Of a DNA stretch of 8,673 bases, positions 7,165 to 8,673 are shown piece after piece. Position 1 is the stretch's first letter, and each line of letters starts with the position of its first letter. The translations under genes were made by a program, and so were the position numbers. Origin of the DNA: CAIKZZ01 sp036742455 (GTDB taxonomy: Bacteria > Pseudomonadota > Gammaproteobacteria > Steroidobacterales > Steroidobacteraceae); the NCBI GenBank assembly GCA_036742455.1, contig DAINQU010000046.1, positions 1 to 8,673 of the forward strand. The letters run 5' to 3'. Under the pieces are notes generated by a model. It was not told the DNA's origin, searched no databases, and saw nothing but the letters and a program-made list of their open reading frames with translations.

Positions 7165-7713
7165 GGCTTTGGGCGTACCGGGGATGCGTTCTTTGGCTTT
7201 GAGCGGCACGGCGTGATCCCGGACCTGATCACGCTCGGCAAACCGATGGGCAACGGCTATCCGGTCGCGGCCATGGCGGCGCGTCCCGAACACCTCGAGC
7301 GCTTTGGGCGAGAAGCGCGCTACTTCAACACCTTCGGCGGCAATCCCGTGGCCGCCGCGGCCGGCAACGCCGTCCTCGACGTGATCGAGCGCGAGCAGCT
7401 GGTCACGCACGCAGCCGACGTCGGCGCTTACCTCCAAGCGGGTCTGCGTGCACTCGCTGAGCGTCACGAGGCCATCGGTGACGTGCGTGGCGCGGGACTG
7501 TTCATTGGGGTGGAGCTCGTGAGTGACCGCGGCACGCGCGCTCCGGATCGGGCGCTCGCGACCCGCGTCGTCAACGCGCTGCGTCAGCGTCGCGTGTTGC
7601 TGAGTGCGTCCGGTCCCGGCGGCAATGTGTTGAAGATCCGCCCGCCGCTCGCCTTTCAGCGAGCGCACGCGGATCTTTTGCTGACGGCCCTAGACGAGGT
7701 GCTGCCGGCTTAA
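7165..7713 (+). CDS. Class III PLP phospho-lyase (ethanolamine-phosphate / phosphohydroxylysine type), N-terminus lost in gap
   Basis: The last 182 residues of a fold-type-I, class III PLP enzyme are visible. They begin at GFGRTG, which normally follows the PLP-pairing Asp. The Schiff-base lysine is in ITLGKPMGNGYP (codon 7240-7242). FNTFGGNPVAAAAG follows, with the Thr that contacts PLP phosphate from the partner subunit, then GDVRGAGLFIGVELV and NVLKIRPPLAF. The sequence RRVLLSASGPGGNVLKIRPP closely follows the C-terminal pattern I recall for vertebrate ETNPPL and PHYKPL. Those ammoniophospholyases eliminate phosphate and ammonia to leave an aldehyde rather than transaminate. With the kinase upstream this suggests a phosphorylate-then-eliminate pathway. 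A true aminotransferase cannot be excluded because the substrate-binding N-terminal half is missing. In some bacteria such enzymes are fused to the kinase, occasionally with an M23 peptidase-like domain between (recalled, not checked). Confidence 0.85.
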   Translation, partial: GFGRTGDAFFGFERHGVIPDLITLGKPMGNGYPVAAMAARPEHLERFGREARYFNTFGGNPVAAAAGNAVLDVIEREQLVTHAADVGAYLQAGLRALAERHEAIGDVRGAGLFIGVELVSDRGTRAPDRALATRVVNALRQRRVLLSASGPGGNVLKIRPPLAFQRAHADLLLTALDEVLPA

Positions 7714-7731
7714 CGCGGCGGCGCGCCTCCG

Positions 7732-8673
7732 TCAGGCGGTGGCGGTGCCGAGGTACCAGCGCAAGTTCTGCTCCACCCGCGGGCGCGTGTCGGCCGGCAG
7801 ATGCGGGTTCGCGAGCAGGCGCTGCGTGGCCGCGATGCCCTCCTCGCGCGGCCCGACGTAGTACGCGGCCACCGAAAACTCATCGAGCGCCGACCAGTCG
7901 TAGGTCGCCGCGTCGATGAACAACAGATCCGCCGGCCGAGGGATAGTCAGCGCATGCCGCGCGTACATCGCGGCCAGCGCATACTCCCCGCGCTCGCGGT
8001 GATAACGGGCCAGCGCCACCAACGGCTCGGCACGGGTCGGACGGGTCTGAAACGCGTCGAGGAAGGCCTGCGACACGACCGCCGGGCTGTCGCCGAGGCG
8101 CATGCTCAACACGGCGATCTGATACTTCGAGTACCAAACCTCCTCGTCGAAGCCGGCCATCTGGGCGCGCTTCTTGTACGTGTGACGGCTCTCGTTGAGC
8201 TTGCCCGCGTCCCGGTAGGACTGCGCCAGATAGAACCAGTAGCGGGTGTTCTCGGGCTCCGTTTTGAGGGCCTCTTCCAACAGTGCCGCGTCCTTGAGGT
8301 ACGTCGAGGGGTCTTTGCTGCGAGCGCCTTCGTGGGCAACCCAAATGATCGGACCGTGTAAGCTCATCGGGGTGTAGGGCGCCGGGCACTCCAGGAACTC
8401 GTGCACCACCCCGTTCCAGCGCCACGGGAGCGCGCCTTTGATCAGGGCGACCCGCCCATACTTCATGCCGGCGTACTCGCACGTGAGGTAGTACGCGTCA
8501 CCGTCGAGCCCGGAGGTGTCCAACGGGCGTTCGAGCATCAAGGTTTCATCGGCGTCGATGAAGAACACGTACTCGCCCCGTTCTTGGGCGAGGGTCAAGG
8601 CCTCGTTGCGGTTGTGGGCAAAGTTGACCCAGGGCCGGTCCACGACGAGACCCGGCTTGCCAGCCATGACGCG
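7732..8673 (-). CDS. Family 2 glycosyltransferase with C-terminal TPR-like region (N-terminus beyond window)
   Basis: The gene reads leftward and is open to the window edge, so it is partial; numbering here is from the first internal Met at 8667. The visible part starts after the nucleotide-binding strand (the MIVKNE...DTGSTDGT block of the family is absent). It continues with RPWVNFAHNRNEAL (11-24) and the metal-binding DxD in FIDADET (37-42). WNGVVHEFLE (84-93) and HEGARSKDP (112-120) follow, in the acceptor half. Residues about 122-245 form helix pairs of TPR character (for example YWFYLAQSYRDAGKLNES). This architecture is common in bacterial SunS-like or surface-glycan glycosyltransferases; donor and acceptor are unknown. 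The internal ATG is unlikely to be the real start because about 50-60 family residues would be missing. Its stop is 18 bp from the stop of the phospho-lyase, with no clear terminator between. Confidence 0.85.
   Translation of the reverse strand, partial: RVMAGKPGLVVDRPWVNFAHNRNEALTLAQERGEYVFFIDADETLMLERPLDTSGLDGDAYYLTCEYAGMKYGRVALIKGALPWRWNGVVHEFLECPAPYTPMSLHGPIIWVAHEGARSKDPSTYLKDAALLEEALKTEPENTRYWFYLAQSYRDAGKLNESRHTYKKRAQMAGFDEEVWYSKYQIAVLSMRLGDSPAVVSQAFLDAFQTRPTRAEPLVALARYHRERGEYALAAMYARHALTIPRPADLLFIDAATYDWSALDEFSVAAYYVGPREEGIAATQRLLANPHLPADTRPRVEQNLRWYLGTATA

Noticed and set aside
6619..7668. A long minus-strand open frame opposite the kinase and phospho-lyase, spanning the N run
   Set aside because: It is antisense to two well-supported enzymes, crosses undefined bases, and shows no family motif.
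6061..7713. One continuous 550-residue kinase-aminotransferase protein
   Set aside because: The join runs through 100 placeholder N and lacks more than 200 residues needed for a class III PLP enzyme; the ATG at 6061 also overlaps the upstream gene by 46 bases, whereas 6103 makes an ATGA junction.
8665..8667. ATG at 8667 (minus strand) as the true glycosyltransferase start
   Set aside because: The frame is open to the window edge, and the family's N-terminal nucleotide-binding block is missing, so the gene must begin outside the window.

Overview
The window is a roughly two-thirds GC, densely coded chromosomal segment from what looks like a high-GC proteobacterium. A gammaproteobacterial relative is likely, because the Ohr and HutH proteins follow the Pseudomonas/Xanthomonas pattern, but this is inference from remembered family sequences. 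It is a draft or metagenomic scaffold: positions 7065-7164 are exactly 100 N, the usual placeholder for a gap of unknown length. No tRNA, rRNA, CRISPR array, transposase or phage gene was seen.

Left region (1-3131, + strand): histidine ammonia-lyase (hutH) with a complete catalytic set, then 27 bp later an exported alpha/beta-hydrolase esterase, then after a 153-bp spacer the organic hydroperoxide resistance protein Ohr. A strong 18-bp-stem hairpin (3161-3202) separates ohr from the convergent low-specificity threonine aldolase gene (ltaE, 4244-3210, - strand).

Central region (4245-7713): a 185-bp divergent intergenic stretch leads into a + strand unit. It holds a signal-peptide-bearing YtcJ-like metal-dependent amidohydrolase (4430-6106). 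Its stop overlaps, as ATGA, the start of an APH-fold small-molecule kinase resembling hydroxylysine kinase (6103 into the gap). After the gap comes the C-terminal 182 residues of a class III PLP enzyme of the phosphoethanolamine / 5-phosphohydroxylysine phospho-lyase type. Kinase plus phospho-lyase is a two-step route that phosphorylates an amino alcohol and then eliminates phosphate and ammonia. The exported amidohydrolase could supply its substrate. The gap hides whether kinase and lyase are one fused protein or two genes, and any domain between them.

Right edge (7732-8673, - strand): a glycosyltransferase family 2 protein with a C-terminal TPR-like helical region, converging on the phospho-lyase with 18 bp between stop codons and truncated at its N-terminus by the window end.

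The enzymes on the left and centre share an amino-acid and amine catabolism theme (histidine deamination, threonine cleavage, amino-alcohol phosphorylation and elimination) but are at least three transcription units. Nothing here is clearly a new defence or mobile system. The most interesting item is the amidohydrolase-kinase-phospho-lyase unit.
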